Notes: generated by a model from the sequence alone, not told the origin. Counted from the first letter of the stretch, positions 18,116-26,455 are shown. The stretch: DNA of 39,038 bases from Bacteroidales bacterium (GCA_031275285.1 JAISOY010000142.1:1-39038); one strand, 5' to 3'. A program made the numbers and translations.

Positions 18116-19047
18116 TATTTCCTGCGTTTACCGGTCAGGTGTTCTATATCCAGACGGAGTATATGGGTCCTGTGAAAAGATTTATCGATATATTGTTTGG
18201 AAATATCAACGAATGCAGGACTGTATTTTTCCACTATCAGATCCAAAGCCCGGTATCGTTCTTCTTCAGGAAGATTGTCCGTAATCGTTCCAAAAACGAG
18301 CACACTTTCATAGGCCGTGGAAAATTGCCCGGGCAATATTTGGGTAGCGCCGACCACACAAAAACTCACGCGGTTGTTCTGTCGGATATTTTCCAGTTTG
18401 AAGCCTTCCGTAGCGCAGTGGAAATAGATGCTTTTTCCGGCAATTACAAAACTGAATGGTATTCCGTAGCCATATCCGTTGATACCGCACATCGACAAAA
18501 ATCCGTATTCCCCGGTTTCCAATAATTTCCTGGCTTTTTCATCTTCCAATATCCGGTCTTTACGCCTTACTCCCGGAAATACAGGTAATGCTTTACGCAA
18601 TATCTGGCAATCAAATACCATATCCCCGTATGTTTTTTTTTCACTTCGAAGGTATTGATAGCCGCGCTTCTGGTAGAATTTCCATGCGGTAGCACTGGTG
18701 GTAAGCAGGATTTCTGTTCTTCCTTTGTGTACAGCTTCTTCTTCCAGCTTACGGATGATCTCCGAACCGATCCCTTCACTCTGATGTAAATGATGGGTGA
18801 ATAACATGTCGATAGAACTTCCGTCAAGATGCAGGCATCCGAATCCGACGATCAAACCGTTATTTTCTGCTACAATGGTGTACCGGTTATTCAAAAGATG
18901 CTCCCATTCCTTCATATCAGGATGCGATGGGGCCCATGCTTCTATTTCTTCCGGCGAGTAGTAAAGGCTGCTAATGGTGTGTACGGTTTGTGTAAACAGG
19001 TCAACCAATGCATCAAGGTCTCCGGAAGTATAGGTTCGTAGGTTCAT
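18115..19047 (-). CDS. GNAT acetyltransferase fused to FMN-binding split-barrel (NimA/PNPOx-like) protein
   Basis: 310 aa soluble fusion. Residues 1 to about 150 form a GNAT domain: the RTYTSGDLDALVDLF start, the IVAENNGLIVGFGCLH strands, the acetyl-CoA loop QSEGIGSEI, and a closing FYQKRGYQ strand. Residues from about 157 to 305 resemble the nitroimidazole-resistance/pyridoxamine-phosphate-oxidase-like split barrel. They start at RRKDRILEDEKARKLL and include YGIPFSFV, IYFHCATEGFKLENIRQNN, VSFCVVG and a C-terminal HILRLDIEHLTGK. Its start is only 3 bp from the stop of the upstream TldD-like gene, so it is probably the last gene of that operon. Substrates are unknown. The two halves suggest detoxification or modification of a small molecule (inference). 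Confidence 0.88.
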   Translation of the reverse strand: MNLRTYTSGDLDALVDLFTQTVHTISSLYYSPEEIEAWAPSHPDMKEWEHLLNNRYTIVAENNGLIVGFGCLHLDGSSIDMLFTHHLHQSEGIGSEIIRKLEEEAVHKGRTEILLTTSATAWKFYQKRGYQYLRSEKKTYGDMVFDCQILRKALPVFPGVRRKDRILEDEKARKLLETGEYGFLSMCGINGYGYGIPFSFVIAGKSIYFHCATEGFKLENIRQNNRVSFCVVGATQILPGQFSTAYESVLVFGTITDNLPEEERYRALDLIVEKYSPAFVDISKQYIDKSFHRTHILRLDIEHLTGKRRK

Positions 19048-19050
19048 CGG

Positions 19051-20706
19051 TCATTCCAGAGGATTACTTACCGTAGGTAATTTGGTGGTGTTTTGCATGT
19101 TCCTTTTTTCAATATCGACTTCCTCTACGACCATTGCTGCGGGTGAGATCACAGAAATGGGAACGCCTCCTGCAAGCATATTTAAAACATGCACATCAGC
19201 GGATGTTCCCAGGGAACGTTTCAATGCGTTCAATCCGATGTTGGTCAGTACTCCGCTGCGTATCAATTCCTCGCTTCCGTCGGATACCATTATTTTGTAG
19301 ATAGAATGATAACGTCCGTTGGGCAGGCTGCGGACTATATACGCGTAATCCAGTCCTTCTTCTTTAGCTGCGGAACGTAATTTTTCCTTTAGTTCTTCAT
19401 CTGTCTTTCCATTGGAGGTAGTGATGGATAAAACCCCTGCAGAAACCCGTGTGGAAATATTTTGGGGCTGGTAAGCATATATGCGGTTACCGGTAGGTGT
19501 TTTGACTTTTTTCTTCGGAACCCGGTCACACATCAGGGTCCGTAACATGCCGTTTTCAATCAGCAAAAGTTCTCCGGGAGTAACCCCTTCGGCATCTGTT
19601 TCATACGATCCGATCAACCGTACACCGTTGTATTCTTTGGTATGGGGAATGCTTTTTACGGTAATGTCCGACGATAATACTTTCCTGTTGAGCCGGTCTT
19701 CCATCTGTTTTTGTATACCTCCGCTACGGATAGGGGTACGGTAAGCGACCAAACCAGTTTGTTGCGACAACAGGTGGCTTGTAAAAAACGATGCTAACGC
19801 ACCTCCTTCTACCATCACAGGACCCGTGTAACTTTCTTCGATAGGCGAAGCATTTGAAAGATCGATGATATGGGCGGCCATTTCATCGGTTTCCCTGAGT
19901 ATCGTTTCAGCAGAAGGAAGATCCTCTTTGGTCCATCCGTAATAAGTCAGCCTATCGTTGATCTCTTCCCCGTCTTCCAGTTTGGTGAAGGCGTTCACAG
20001 CTACAACGATCAGGTGTACCGGATGTAATAAGCGGGTACCTTCATTATTGATGCTGTAGATATTTCCCGAATAAACTTCAATACCTACATTGGATCCGTA
20101 AATTTTAGGATATTTTTTGAATACGGAAGAACAATCGCGCGCCAGTTTTTTCCAGTACTCATCATCATCATTCATGGGTTGGCTTTTTCCGTAGTAAGTT
20201 ACGGCCGGTAATGGGGTAAAATCGGGTAAATCAAGGATTTCCTGCGGAAGATTCTGCCGCTTGATCGCAGCCATTTTTGTGCTATATGCCTCAATCGCTG
20301 ATTTATACGACTGGTCGGTGAGCAGCCAGAGACGGCGGCGTATTTCATCATAGTCATGATCCAATGGGGCTATATCGTTCCGCCCGCTGGTACGGTAATC
20401 GGAGTTATTGTGGTTGATGTTGGACATCTGGTAATTGCCTACCAGTGTTTGTACCGACATATTGCTCAACGAGAATTCGTTCACTCCGGTCAGGGCACCC
20501 ATGGTGGCCTGTATCTGGAATATCTTTCCTTCCTGGACGGCATACTGGATAAAAAAAGGTCGTTCCCATCCGGGTATGTGCAGGCTGTCGATGTTACGCT
20601 GCAGTTCGTCGGACATGGCGTGGAAAATCATGTCGTCTTTCTTGTCCTGAGCATAAATGCTGAAACAAAAGACCAGGGAAAATAAGGTGATTCGAAAATA
20701 ATTCAT
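19051..20706 (-). CDS. Exported TldD/PmbA-like protein
   Basis: 551 aa from the ATG at 20706 (MNYFRITLFSLVFCFSIYAQ), which gives a clean signal peptide of about 20 residues. An upstream in-frame ATG at 20727 would bury the signal behind seven residues. The C-terminal two thirds resemble the TldD/PmbA modulator-of-gyrase family: GSNVGIEVYSG, GPVMVEGGALASFF, VIGSYETDAEGVTPGELLLIE-like order (RLIGSYETDAEGVTPGEL), and a C-terminal LAGGVPISVISPAAMVVEEV. I do not see the HExxxH zinc motif of TldD in the expected segment, so it looks PmbA-like or catalytically altered. Cytoplasmic TldD/PmbA have no signal peptide, so export is unusual. It lies 24 bp after the CHU_C protein gene and 3 bp before the GNAT fusion. 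Confidence 0.82.
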   Translation of the reverse strand: MNYFRITLFSLVFCFSIYAQDKKDDMIFHAMSDELQRNIDSLHIPGWERPFFIQYAVQEGKIFQIQATMGALTGVNEFSLSNMSVQTLVGNYQMSNINHNNSDYRTSGRNDIAPLDHDYDEIRRRLWLLTDQSYKSAIEAYSTKMAAIKRQNLPQEILDLPDFTPLPAVTYYGKSQPMNDDDEYWKKLARDCSSVFKKYPKIYGSNVGIEVYSGNIYSINNEGTRLLHPVHLIVVAVNAFTKLEDGEEINDRLTYYGWTKEDLPSAETILRETDEMAAHIIDLSNASPIEESYTGPVMVEGGALASFFTSHLLSQQTGLVAYRTPIRSGGIQKQMEDRLNRKVLSSDITVKSIPHTKEYNGVRLIGSYETDAEGVTPGELLLIENGMLRTLMCDRVPKKKVKTPTGNRIYAYQPQNISTRVSAGVLSITTSNGKTDEELKEKLRSAAKEEGLDYAYIVRSLPNGRYHSIYKIMVSDGSEELIRSGVLTNIGLNALKRSLGTSADVHVLNMLAGGVPISVISPAAMVVEEVDIEKRNMQNTTKLPTVSNPLE

Positions 20707-20730
20707 ACTACATAAAGATTGATGCAAGTA

Positions 20731-22068
20731 TTATCTGTACAAATAGACAAAGCCCTTGTAAACACTGCTGCTTTTGTCTTTCTTTTTCCATCCGTAATCG
20801 ACATCATCCCATCCGGTTGCCCGCAGGACGAAATAGTACACGCCTTCTGCGGCATTTTTTCCTCCGTTTTCAATCCTTCCGTCCCAGCCCTGCCAGCTGC
20901 GAAGGTCAGCACCCTTATGATGATACACACGTCTTCCCGATCTGGTATAAATGGAAAGCTCGAATCTCCGGATGGACAGATTTTCAGGTTTAAAATAATC
21001 ATTGATCCCGTCGCCGTTGGGTGTGAAAACATTGGGACGATCCAGTTTGGAGGGGGATACCGTAATTTCTTTGCTGGCTGAATCCGTACATTGGTAGATG
21101 CTGGTAACAAACAATATCGCAGTATAAGGCTTTTCATTCGGGATGGTATAAATGTGTTTTACCGTATCCGGGATAATGTCGCCCCTTTGGTACATTACAG
21201 AATCGCCGTCGCCGAAACGCCAAAGGTATTCCGTGGCATTCTCGGATTGACTGGTAAACTTCGCTTCTATGGGAGCGGAAGTGGGGTCGACCTCCGGTAA
21301 TTCAACCGTCATTTTGGCTTGTGGCAAAATGGTTTCATACATTATTTCATCATTTTGTTCCCAGCCGGATATATCCTCACCCCTGAAGTAAAATTTAGTG
21401 TCCTGGGAAGGAGGGGTGTATATACGAAAATATTGCTGGCCGCCCTGCGACCTTAATGTCGCCTGCAAAGGAACACCGGTACCCTGCCTTGCTGTGAAGG
21501 AAATAACATTGTCCAACATATATCTCATTTTACTTATTGGGTTATAATATGTAAAAGACGACTGTTGTACAGGCGTATTACTATCGATCCAGAAATCAGT
21601 GCGATCACAGAACCTGTGGTTTGGGTATACGGCCCCGTTATTGTTTTTTTGTAGTTTCAGTTCAAAGCAGGGATTCAGGTATACCCAGGCGACAAATGAG
21701 TCGCGCTCGGCACCTGATTCCACCTTCACCATGTATCCTCCCTGGCTGAGTGTATCTATTTCGGTGGATGCTGCTGTAATGGTTTCAAAAGGAGTATCCT
21801 CGAAAGCATTGTTCTGGTAATTGTATCTGTACCATTTGTAAACAGTGGAAGCCGACACCGGATGATACTCCAGTGATAAGTGGCCTTTTTTTTCTACCGG
21901 TTTTTGATTGAAAATAAAAATAGTATCCTGTCGCGGATTGGTATAATCAGTCGGTTTTATGCCATCGACATTTGGGGACTTAAATTGCCCGTGTGCCGGA
22001 AATGCTACCATACAACACCATATCAGGGATAGATATAAAAGACGAAAAGCGGTTCTCAAATTTTTCAT
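20731..22068 (-). CDS. Secreted PKD and CHU_C (gliding-motility type B) C-terminal domain protein
   Basis: 445 aa from the ATG at 22068 (MKNLRTAFRLLYLSLIWCCMVAF), which yields a typical signal peptide. The longer frame from 22092 adds eight residues only. The N-terminal part is an unclassified beta-rich region. Near 275-340 there is a PKD-like domain (YLWRFGDGDSVMYQ and HIYTIPNEKPYTAILFV). From about 344 the CHU_C domain starts at NVFTPNGDGINDYFKP and ends in YKGFVYLYR. Family knowledge says this domain directs proteins to the type IX secretion system and the cell surface. It heads a three-gene minus-strand operon with the TldD-like and GNAT fusion genes. A -7-like element sits at 22107-22114. 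Confidence 0.9.
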   Translation of the reverse strand: MKNLRTAFRLLYLSLIWCCMVAFPAHGQFKSPNVDGIKPTDYTNPRQDTIFIFNQKPVEKKGHLSLEYHPVSASTVYKWYRYNYQNNAFEDTPFETITAASTEIDTLSQGGYMVKVESGAERDSFVAWVYLNPCFELKLQKNNNGAVYPNHRFCDRTDFWIDSNTPVQQSSFTYYNPISKMRYMLDNVISFTARQGTGVPLQATLRSQGGQQYFRIYTPPSQDTKFYFRGEDISGWEQNDEIMYETILPQAKMTVELPEVDPTSAPIEAKFTSQSENATEYLWRFGDGDSVMYQRGDIIPDTVKHIYTIPNEKPYTAILFVTSIYQCTDSASKEITVSPSKLDRPNVFTPNGDGINDYFKPENLSIRRFELSIYTRSGRRVYHHKGADLRSWQGWDGRIENGGKNAAEGVYYFVLRATGWDDVDYGWKKKDKSSSVYKGFVYLYR

Positions 22069-22106
22069 CAAAACAACAGATATTCCGATCATATCAATTT
22101 AACGTG

Positions 22107-22114
22107 CAAATGTA
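22107..22114 (-). promoter_or_regulatory. Candidate -7 promoter element (TACATTTG) for the CHU_C operon
   Basis: On the minus strand this reads TACATTTG, fitting the Bacteroidota -7 consensus TAnnTTTG. It would place transcription start about 30 nt before the ATG at 22068. No good -33 TTTG partner was seen at the expected distance. Confidence 0.4.
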
Positions 22115-22162
22115 GCTGTTTTTAATTAAATAAACAGTAATGAATCATGATCTTGAATAATT

Positions 22163-22170
22163 TATGTTTG
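22163..22170 (+). promoter_or_regulatory. Candidate -7 promoter element (TATGTTTG) for the DUF1080 operon
   Basis: TATGTTTG fits TAnnTTTG and faces the DUF1080 gene. It would give a long leader of roughly 215 nt that includes the 32-bp palindrome at 22339-22370. No clear -33 TTTG was found upstream, so this is tentative. It lies in the 324-bp divergent gap 22069-22392, which otherwise holds only the elements listed here. Confidence 0.3.
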
Positions 22171-22338
22171 ACCGATCATTCCGATACAAAAAACTTAATC
22201 TGGAATATTCAGCAATGTATAATAAAATCGCTTTTTATGATGTTTTTATTGTTTGTCCACAACTAATTAACATTATTTAACAATGCGGGTACTATCATTC
22301 ATCAAAGAAAAACAATTACATTTACCCTGTGTTTTGTG

Positions 22339-22370
22339 TACACATTCCGTGTGCGCACACGGAATGTGTA
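22339..22370. promoter_or_regulatory. Perfect 32-bp palindrome upstream of the DUF1080 gene
   Basis: The 16-bp half TACACATTCCGTGTGC is followed without a spacer by its exact reverse complement, centred at 22354/22355. It ends 22 bp before the DUF1080 ATG. Shorter palindromes flank it: TGTGTACACA (22335-22344, overlapping) and AAATTTAAATTT (22371-22382). It is not followed by a T-run on either strand, so it is unlike an intrinsic terminator. An operator for a dimeric or tetrameric repressor, or a leader hairpin masking the start region, would both fit. Confidence 0.85.
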
Positions 22371-22392
22371 AAATTTAAATTTAATCAAAATA

Positions 22393-23748
22393 ATGAGAAT
22401 AATTATTTCATGCGCAATTATGATTGCGCTGTTAACAAGTGGTTCCAGTGGGAAAAAAGAAAAATGGGTCAAGTTATTTAACGGAAAGGACCTCAGCGGT
22501 TGGGTACAGCGAAACGGAAATGCTGAATACCAGGTAAAAAACAAGCAAATTATTGGAATTTCCAGGCCTAATACCCCGAATAGTTTTTTATGTACCGAAA
22601 AAGAATACGGGGATTTTATTCTCGAGTTGGAGCTGAAAGTGGATACGGCACTTAATTCAGGTATCCAGATCCGCAGCCATAGCAGAACTGATCAGCCGAA
22701 TGGGCGGGTTTACGGTTACCAGATAGAGATCGACCCATCCAAACGCGGATGGAGCGGAGGTATTTACGATGAGGCCCGTACCGGATGGTTGTATCCGGTA
22801 ACACCGCATAATCCTGCCGGTTCGAAAGCTTTCAAAAACAATGCCTGGAATCATTACCGTATCGAGGCCATCGGAAATAATATCAAGACCTGGGTGAATG
22901 GTGTTCCTGTGGCTGATTTGCTGGTGGATCTGGACGAATCAGGATTTATTGCACTTCAGGTGCATAGCATCAATGTAAAAAATAAACCATGGACAGACGG
23001 CACCACCGTATGCTGGCGGAACATCCGTATCATGACGGAAAATCTGGAAGCGAACCGTAAAAAAGATACTCCATCCATCAAACAGATAAATGTGATCCCC
23101 AACAGTCTTTCGGAACAGGAAAAAAGCGAAGGATGGATGTTGTTGTTTGATGGCAAGACGACCAACGGATGGCGCGGAGCCATGAAAAAAGACTTCCCTA
23201 CGCGCGGATGGGTGGTCAAAGACGGAATATTGGAAGTACTGCCTAAAAATGAAGGTGGCGGCGGCGGTGACATTGTTACCGTAGAACAGTTTGATAATTT
23301 TGACCTGATGTTTGATTTTAAAATCTCGAAAGGCGCCAATAGCGGAGTTAAATATTATGTGACGGAAAATGGATACGGAAAAGGCACATTGGGCCTTGAA
23401 TATCAGGTACTGGATGATAAAGAGCATCCGGATGCGAAAAACGGCCGTGACGGAAATCGTACACTGGCTTCACTTTATGATATGATGACAGCTAAAGGAA
23501 AACGTTTTAATGGCGTGAATCAATGGAATACCGGACGGATCATTGCTAAAGATAATCATGTGGAACACTGGCTGAACGGTATCAAAGTATTGGAATATGA
23601 CCGTGGGAGTGAGGCATACCGGAAGATGGTTCAGGAAAGCAAGTATAAGGATATGAAAGACTTTGGAGGAGCTGCCAAAGGCCACATCCTGATTCAGGAC
23701 CATAACGATCGTGTATGGTACAGGAATATCAAAATTAAGAAATTGTAA
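22393..23748 (+). CDS. Two-domain DUF1080 (3-keto-disaccharide hydrolase family) protein, exported
   Basis: 451 aa. A hydrophobic N-terminus (MRIIISCAIMIALLTSG) acts as a signal peptide, with no lipobox cysteine at the right place. Two DUF1080 beta-sandwich domains follow: residues about 24-213, opening with WVKLFNGKDLSGW and containing NSGIQIRSHS and WNHYRIEAIGNNIKTWVNG, and about 245-451, opening with WMLLFDGKTTNGWRG and containing NSGVKYYVTE and WNTGRIIAKDNHVEHWLNG. Members of this family cleave 3-keto-glycosides in Bacteroidota (family knowledge). The following Gfo/Idh/MocA gene starts 34 bp later, which supports a shared pathway. Activity of each domain is not shown here. Confidence 0.92.
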   Translation: MRIIISCAIMIALLTSGSSGKKEKWVKLFNGKDLSGWVQRNGNAEYQVKNKQIIGISRPNTPNSFLCTEKEYGDFILELELKVDTALNSGIQIRSHSRTDQPNGRVYGYQIEIDPSKRGWSGGIYDEARTGWLYPVTPHNPAGSKAFKNNAWNHYRIEAIGNNIKTWVNGVPVADLLVDLDESGFIALQVHSINVKNKPWTDGTTVCWRNIRIMTENLEANRKKDTPSIKQINVIPNSLSEQEKSEGWMLLFDGKTTNGWRGAMKKDFPTRGWVVKDGILEVLPKNEGGGGGDIVTVEQFDNFDLMFDFKISKGANSGVKYYVTENGYGKGTLGLEYQVLDDKEHPDAKNGRDGNRTLASLYDMMTAKGKRFNGVNQWNTGRIIAKDNHVEHWLNGIKVLEYDRGSEAYRKMVQESKYKDMKDFGGAAKGHILIQDHNDRVWYRNIKIKKL

Positions 23749-23782
23749 TTACTAAGCATTAATCACTTATTATCATTATATT

Positions 23783-25141
23783 ATGGAAAACAGAAGAGAT
23801 TTTCTGAAAAAAATTTCAGCCGGTTCTGCCGCCATTGCTATTGGAGGGGTCGGATTAGGGTTAAGCACAAAAAGTTATGGCCGGGTATTGGGCGCCAATG
23901 ATAAGGTCAGGGTAGGGGTGATCGGATTTTCCGATCGATTCCGCGGTTCCCTTTTGCCTTGTTTTATGGATCATGCCAATGAACTGGGGTTTGAAATGGT
24001 GGCTTTATCCGACCTATGGAACCGTCGCCGTGATGAAGGAAAGGCGCGTATTAAGGAAAAAACAGGATGGGATGTTGCGTTATGCCGCAATAATGATGAA
24101 TTATATGAACGTAACGACATAGATGCTGTGATCATCAGTACTGCTGATTTCCAGCATGCTTTGCACCTGGTGGAAGCAGCAAAGGCCGGGAAGCATGCTT
24201 ATTGTGAAAAGCCATTTGCTGAGACGATGGATGATGCCAATGCGGCCCTGAAAGCATGCAAAGCGTCCAATATCGTTGTGCAGATCGGCTCACAACGTCG
24301 TAGTGGAGGTAATTATCATGCGGCTAATGAATATATCAAATCGGGTAAATTCGGGGATATTGTCATGGCCGAAATGTGTTGGAATGTCAATCAGCCCGGT
24401 CGTTGGCGCCGCGCTGATTTATGTGCGTCCATTAAGGAAAGTGATGTAGATTGGGCACGATATCAGATGAATCGTCCGAAAGTAGCATGGGATCCCCGTA
24501 AATATCTGGAATATCGTTTATTCTGGCCATATTCATCCGGTATACCGGGTCAGTGGATGTGTCACCAGATCGATACCGTTCACTGGTTCACTGGGTTGCC
24601 TTATCCCCGTAGCGTGGTTTCCAATGGAGGAATTTACCAATGGAAAGATGGACGTACCAATGCGGATACATTGACTTCTGTTTTTGACTACGGTCCATTG
24701 AACGATCAAAGTAAAGGCTTCCAGGTAGTATATAGTTCCCGTTTCAGTAATTCGGCAGGAGGGACTAAAGAATTGTACTATTCTAACGGAGGAATGCTGA
24801 ATCTGGATACCAATGAAATAACCTCTACAGGAGGATTGCGCGAACGTGAGGCATCAGCGATGAAACTGAAGGCTAACCTGCTTGAAAATTATACTTTACC
24901 GAAAGTAACCGTAGCTGCGGGTGCAAATACGGGAGGTGATACGCTTACTTCTGCCCATATGCGCAACTGGATGGAATGTGTCAAATCCGGAAATACAGCC
25001 ACCAACTGTCCTGTGGAGGCGGGGCACAGTCATGCTGTTGCCTGTGGTATGGCGAATGCAGCTTACCGTACAGGCCTGAGAGTTACCTACGATCCGAAGA
25101 AACAACAGATCATGGCCGGAAAGAAGGTCTTTAAATATTAA
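23783..25141 (+). CDS. Gfo/Idh/MocA-family oxidoreductase with Tat signal
   Basis: 452 aa. The N-terminus ENRRDFLKKISAGSAAIAIGG is a twin-arginine signal (RRDFLKK plus hydrophobic stretch), so the protein is probably exported folded with its cofactor. From about residue 40 a Rossmann fold begins (KVRVGVIGFSDRFRG). The family motif EKP is seen in AYCEKPFAET near residue 142. The C-terminal half holds the substrate domain. Family members oxidise or reduce sugars using NAD(P). Next to DUF1080 and DUF6807 genes it likely forms or consumes 3-keto sugars (inference). A strong terminator-like hairpin follows its stop codon at 25154-25189. Confidence 0.93.
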   Translation: MENRRDFLKKISAGSAAIAIGGVGLGLSTKSYGRVLGANDKVRVGVIGFSDRFRGSLLPCFMDHANELGFEMVALSDLWNRRRDEGKARIKEKTGWDVALCRNNDELYERNDIDAVIISTADFQHALHLVEAAKAGKHAYCEKPFAETMDDANAALKACKASNIVVQIGSQRRSGGNYHAANEYIKSGKFGDIVMAEMCWNVNQPGRWRRADLCASIKESDVDWARYQMNRPKVAWDPRKYLEYRLFWPYSSGIPGQWMCHQIDTVHWFTGLPYPRSVVSNGGIYQWKDGRTNADTLTSVFDYGPLNDQSKGFQVVYSSRFSNSAGGTKELYYSNGGMLNLDTNEITSTGGLREREASAMKLKANLLENYTLPKVTVAAGANTGGDTLTSAHMRNWMECVKSGNTATNCPVEAGHSHAVACGMANAAYRTGLRVTYDPKKQQIMAGKKVFKY

Positions 25142-25153
25142 TTCTGATTTTTT

Positions 25154-25189
25154 AAAACATCCTGATAGGAATCTTATCAGGATGTTTTT
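25154..25189 (+). terminator. Rho-independent terminator-like hairpin
   Basis: A perfect 14-bp stem (AAAACATCCTGATA, 25154-25167, with TATCAGGATGTTTT, 25175-25188) encloses a 7-nt loop and runs into TTTTTC. It lies between the oxidoreductase stop and the DUF6807 start at 25211. It either ends the first two-gene transcript or reduces read-through to DUF6807. Confidence 0.88.
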
Positions 25190-25210
25190 CCTTATAAAAA
25201 TTTGTGGTGT

Positions 25211-26242
25211 ATGTCGAAAATTTCATTTTTTGTTCTTTTGTTATGCGTTTTGGCAGCATGCGGGAATAACCGGAAAGGAGTGGAGGTCATTGTTGATGAC
25301 GCCCAGAAAAAGGTAGATGTATTATACGATGGAAAACTGTTCACTTCATATATCTATCCTTCGGATCTGGAGAAACCGGTACTATACCCGATAAACACGG
25401 CTGAAGGAACTGTGATCACCAGAGGATTTCCACGTGATCCGCGTCCGAATGAAAGGGTGGATCATCCGCATCATGTAGGTCTCTGGTTTAACTTCGGCGA
25501 TGTGAACGGACTGGATTTTTGGAATAATTCATATGCCATATCTTCCGATAAAAAACCAAAGTATGGTTCCATCCGCCATCGTAAAGTGGTAAATACAAGT
25601 AATGGTAAAACAGGGTCTCTTGCTGTTACAGCCGATTGGGTGGATCATACAGGAAAAGTATTGCTTGTGGAAGACACCGAATATTTATTCAGTGGGGAGG
25701 GTGACTGGCGGATCATAGAGCGGATCACCCGTTTGACGGCGCAGCAGGATACGGTTACCTTTACCGATAATAAGGAAGGACTGATTGCGATCCGTATGGA
25801 TAGGGCTTTTGAAGAACCATCCAATAAACCTGAATTGTATCTCGATGCCAATGGAAACCCGACTGAAATAAAAGCCATGAACAATGAAGGCGTAAATGGG
25901 GTATACCGGAATAGTGAGGGTCTTGAAAAAGGGAGTGTATGGGGAAAACCAACCAATTGGGTGGTTCTTTCCGCGGATAAAGCAGGCGAAAAAATTTCCG
26001 TTGCTATCCTGGACCACAAAAATAATCCCGGATATCCGGCTCATTCCCATGCACGGGGATACGGACTTTTTTCCACCAATAATATGGGTGTACAGGTATT
26101 CGATAAAAATAGCCCCTTATTTACGCTTACTTTGCTACCGGGAGCATCTACCGTATTTAAACACATGATTGTTGTAAAGACCAATGGTTTTGCTACGGAA
26201 AAAGAATTGAACGAATTGTTCGCAGGGTTTAACGCGAAGTAG
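25211..26242 (+). CDS. DUF6807 (PmoA-like) lipoprotein
   Basis: 343 aa from the ATG at 25211 (MSKISFFVLLLCVLAACGN). A TTG nine bases earlier is less likely. The lipobox LAAC puts the lipidated cysteine at residue 17, so the mature protein is anchored to a membrane. The body matches the DUF6807 family (earlier named PmoA-like): LFTSYIYPSDLEKPVLYPI, GFPRDPRPNERVDHPHHVGLW with a His cluster, GLDFWNN, and a late HSHARGYGLFSTNNMGVQVFD segment. This family often sits beside Gfo/Idh/MocA and DUF1080 genes in glycoside loci. Its reaction is not established from this sequence. The hairpin at 25154-25189 may separate its transcription from the upstream genes. Confidence 0.88.
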   Translation: MSKISFFVLLLCVLAACGNNRKGVEVIVDDAQKKVDVLYDGKLFTSYIYPSDLEKPVLYPINTAEGTVITRGFPRDPRPNERVDHPHHVGLWFNFGDVNGLDFWNNSYAISSDKKPKYGSIRHRKVVNTSNGKTGSLAVTADWVDHTGKVLLVEDTEYLFSGEGDWRIIERITRLTAQQDTVTFTDNKEGLIAIRMDRAFEEPSNKPELYLDANGNPTEIKAMNNEGVNGVYRNSEGLEKGSVWGKPTNWVVLSADKAGEKISVAILDHKNNPGYPAHSHARGYGLFSTNNMGVQVFDKNSPLFTLTLLPGASTVFKHMIVVKTNGFATEKELNELFAGFNAK

Positions 26243-26323
26243 AAATCAAAACCAGCGGGAATTTAAGATACCCCTGGATGGCTTGCTTATTCTGCATAGA
26301 TGAAGTAATTTCGTAACTATGAA

Positions 26324-26366
26324 TGATGAACTATGAACAATGAATAAAAAAGTTCATAGTTCATCA
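26324..26366. terminator. Bidirectional hairpin between convergent genes
   Basis: A perfect 15-bp stem TGATGAACTATGAAC (26324-26338)/GTTCATAGTTCATCA (26352-26366) encloses a 13-nt A-rich loop. It lies between the convergent DUF6807 and ResB-CcsA genes. It lacks a long T-run, so it may be a REP-like repeat and not a strict intrinsic terminator. Confidence 0.65.
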
Positions 26367-26407
26367 CTCATGGTTTAATACATACACACTCATCGCTTCT
26401 TTCGCTG

Positions 26408-26428
26408 GCGCGCGTTTGCAACGCGTGC
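26408..26428. repeat. GC-rich short hairpin
   Basis: GCGCGCGTT pairs with AACGCGTGC around a TGC loop (9 bp with one G-U pair) in otherwise AT-rich DNA just beyond the ResB-CcsA stop codon. No T-run follows on either strand. It is possibly a dispersed intergenic repeat. Confidence 0.5.
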
Positions 26429-26455
26429 AATTATATTCAGATTTCCCCGATATGT

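Noticed and set aside
18079..18525. Plus-strand ORF of 148 codons over the end of the GNAT fusion gene
   Set aside because: It is antisense to the conserved flavin domain and has no recognisable protein features.
22339..22370. Palindrome as an intrinsic terminator
   Set aside because: No T-run follows on either strand, and it lies just before a start codon in a divergent promoter region.
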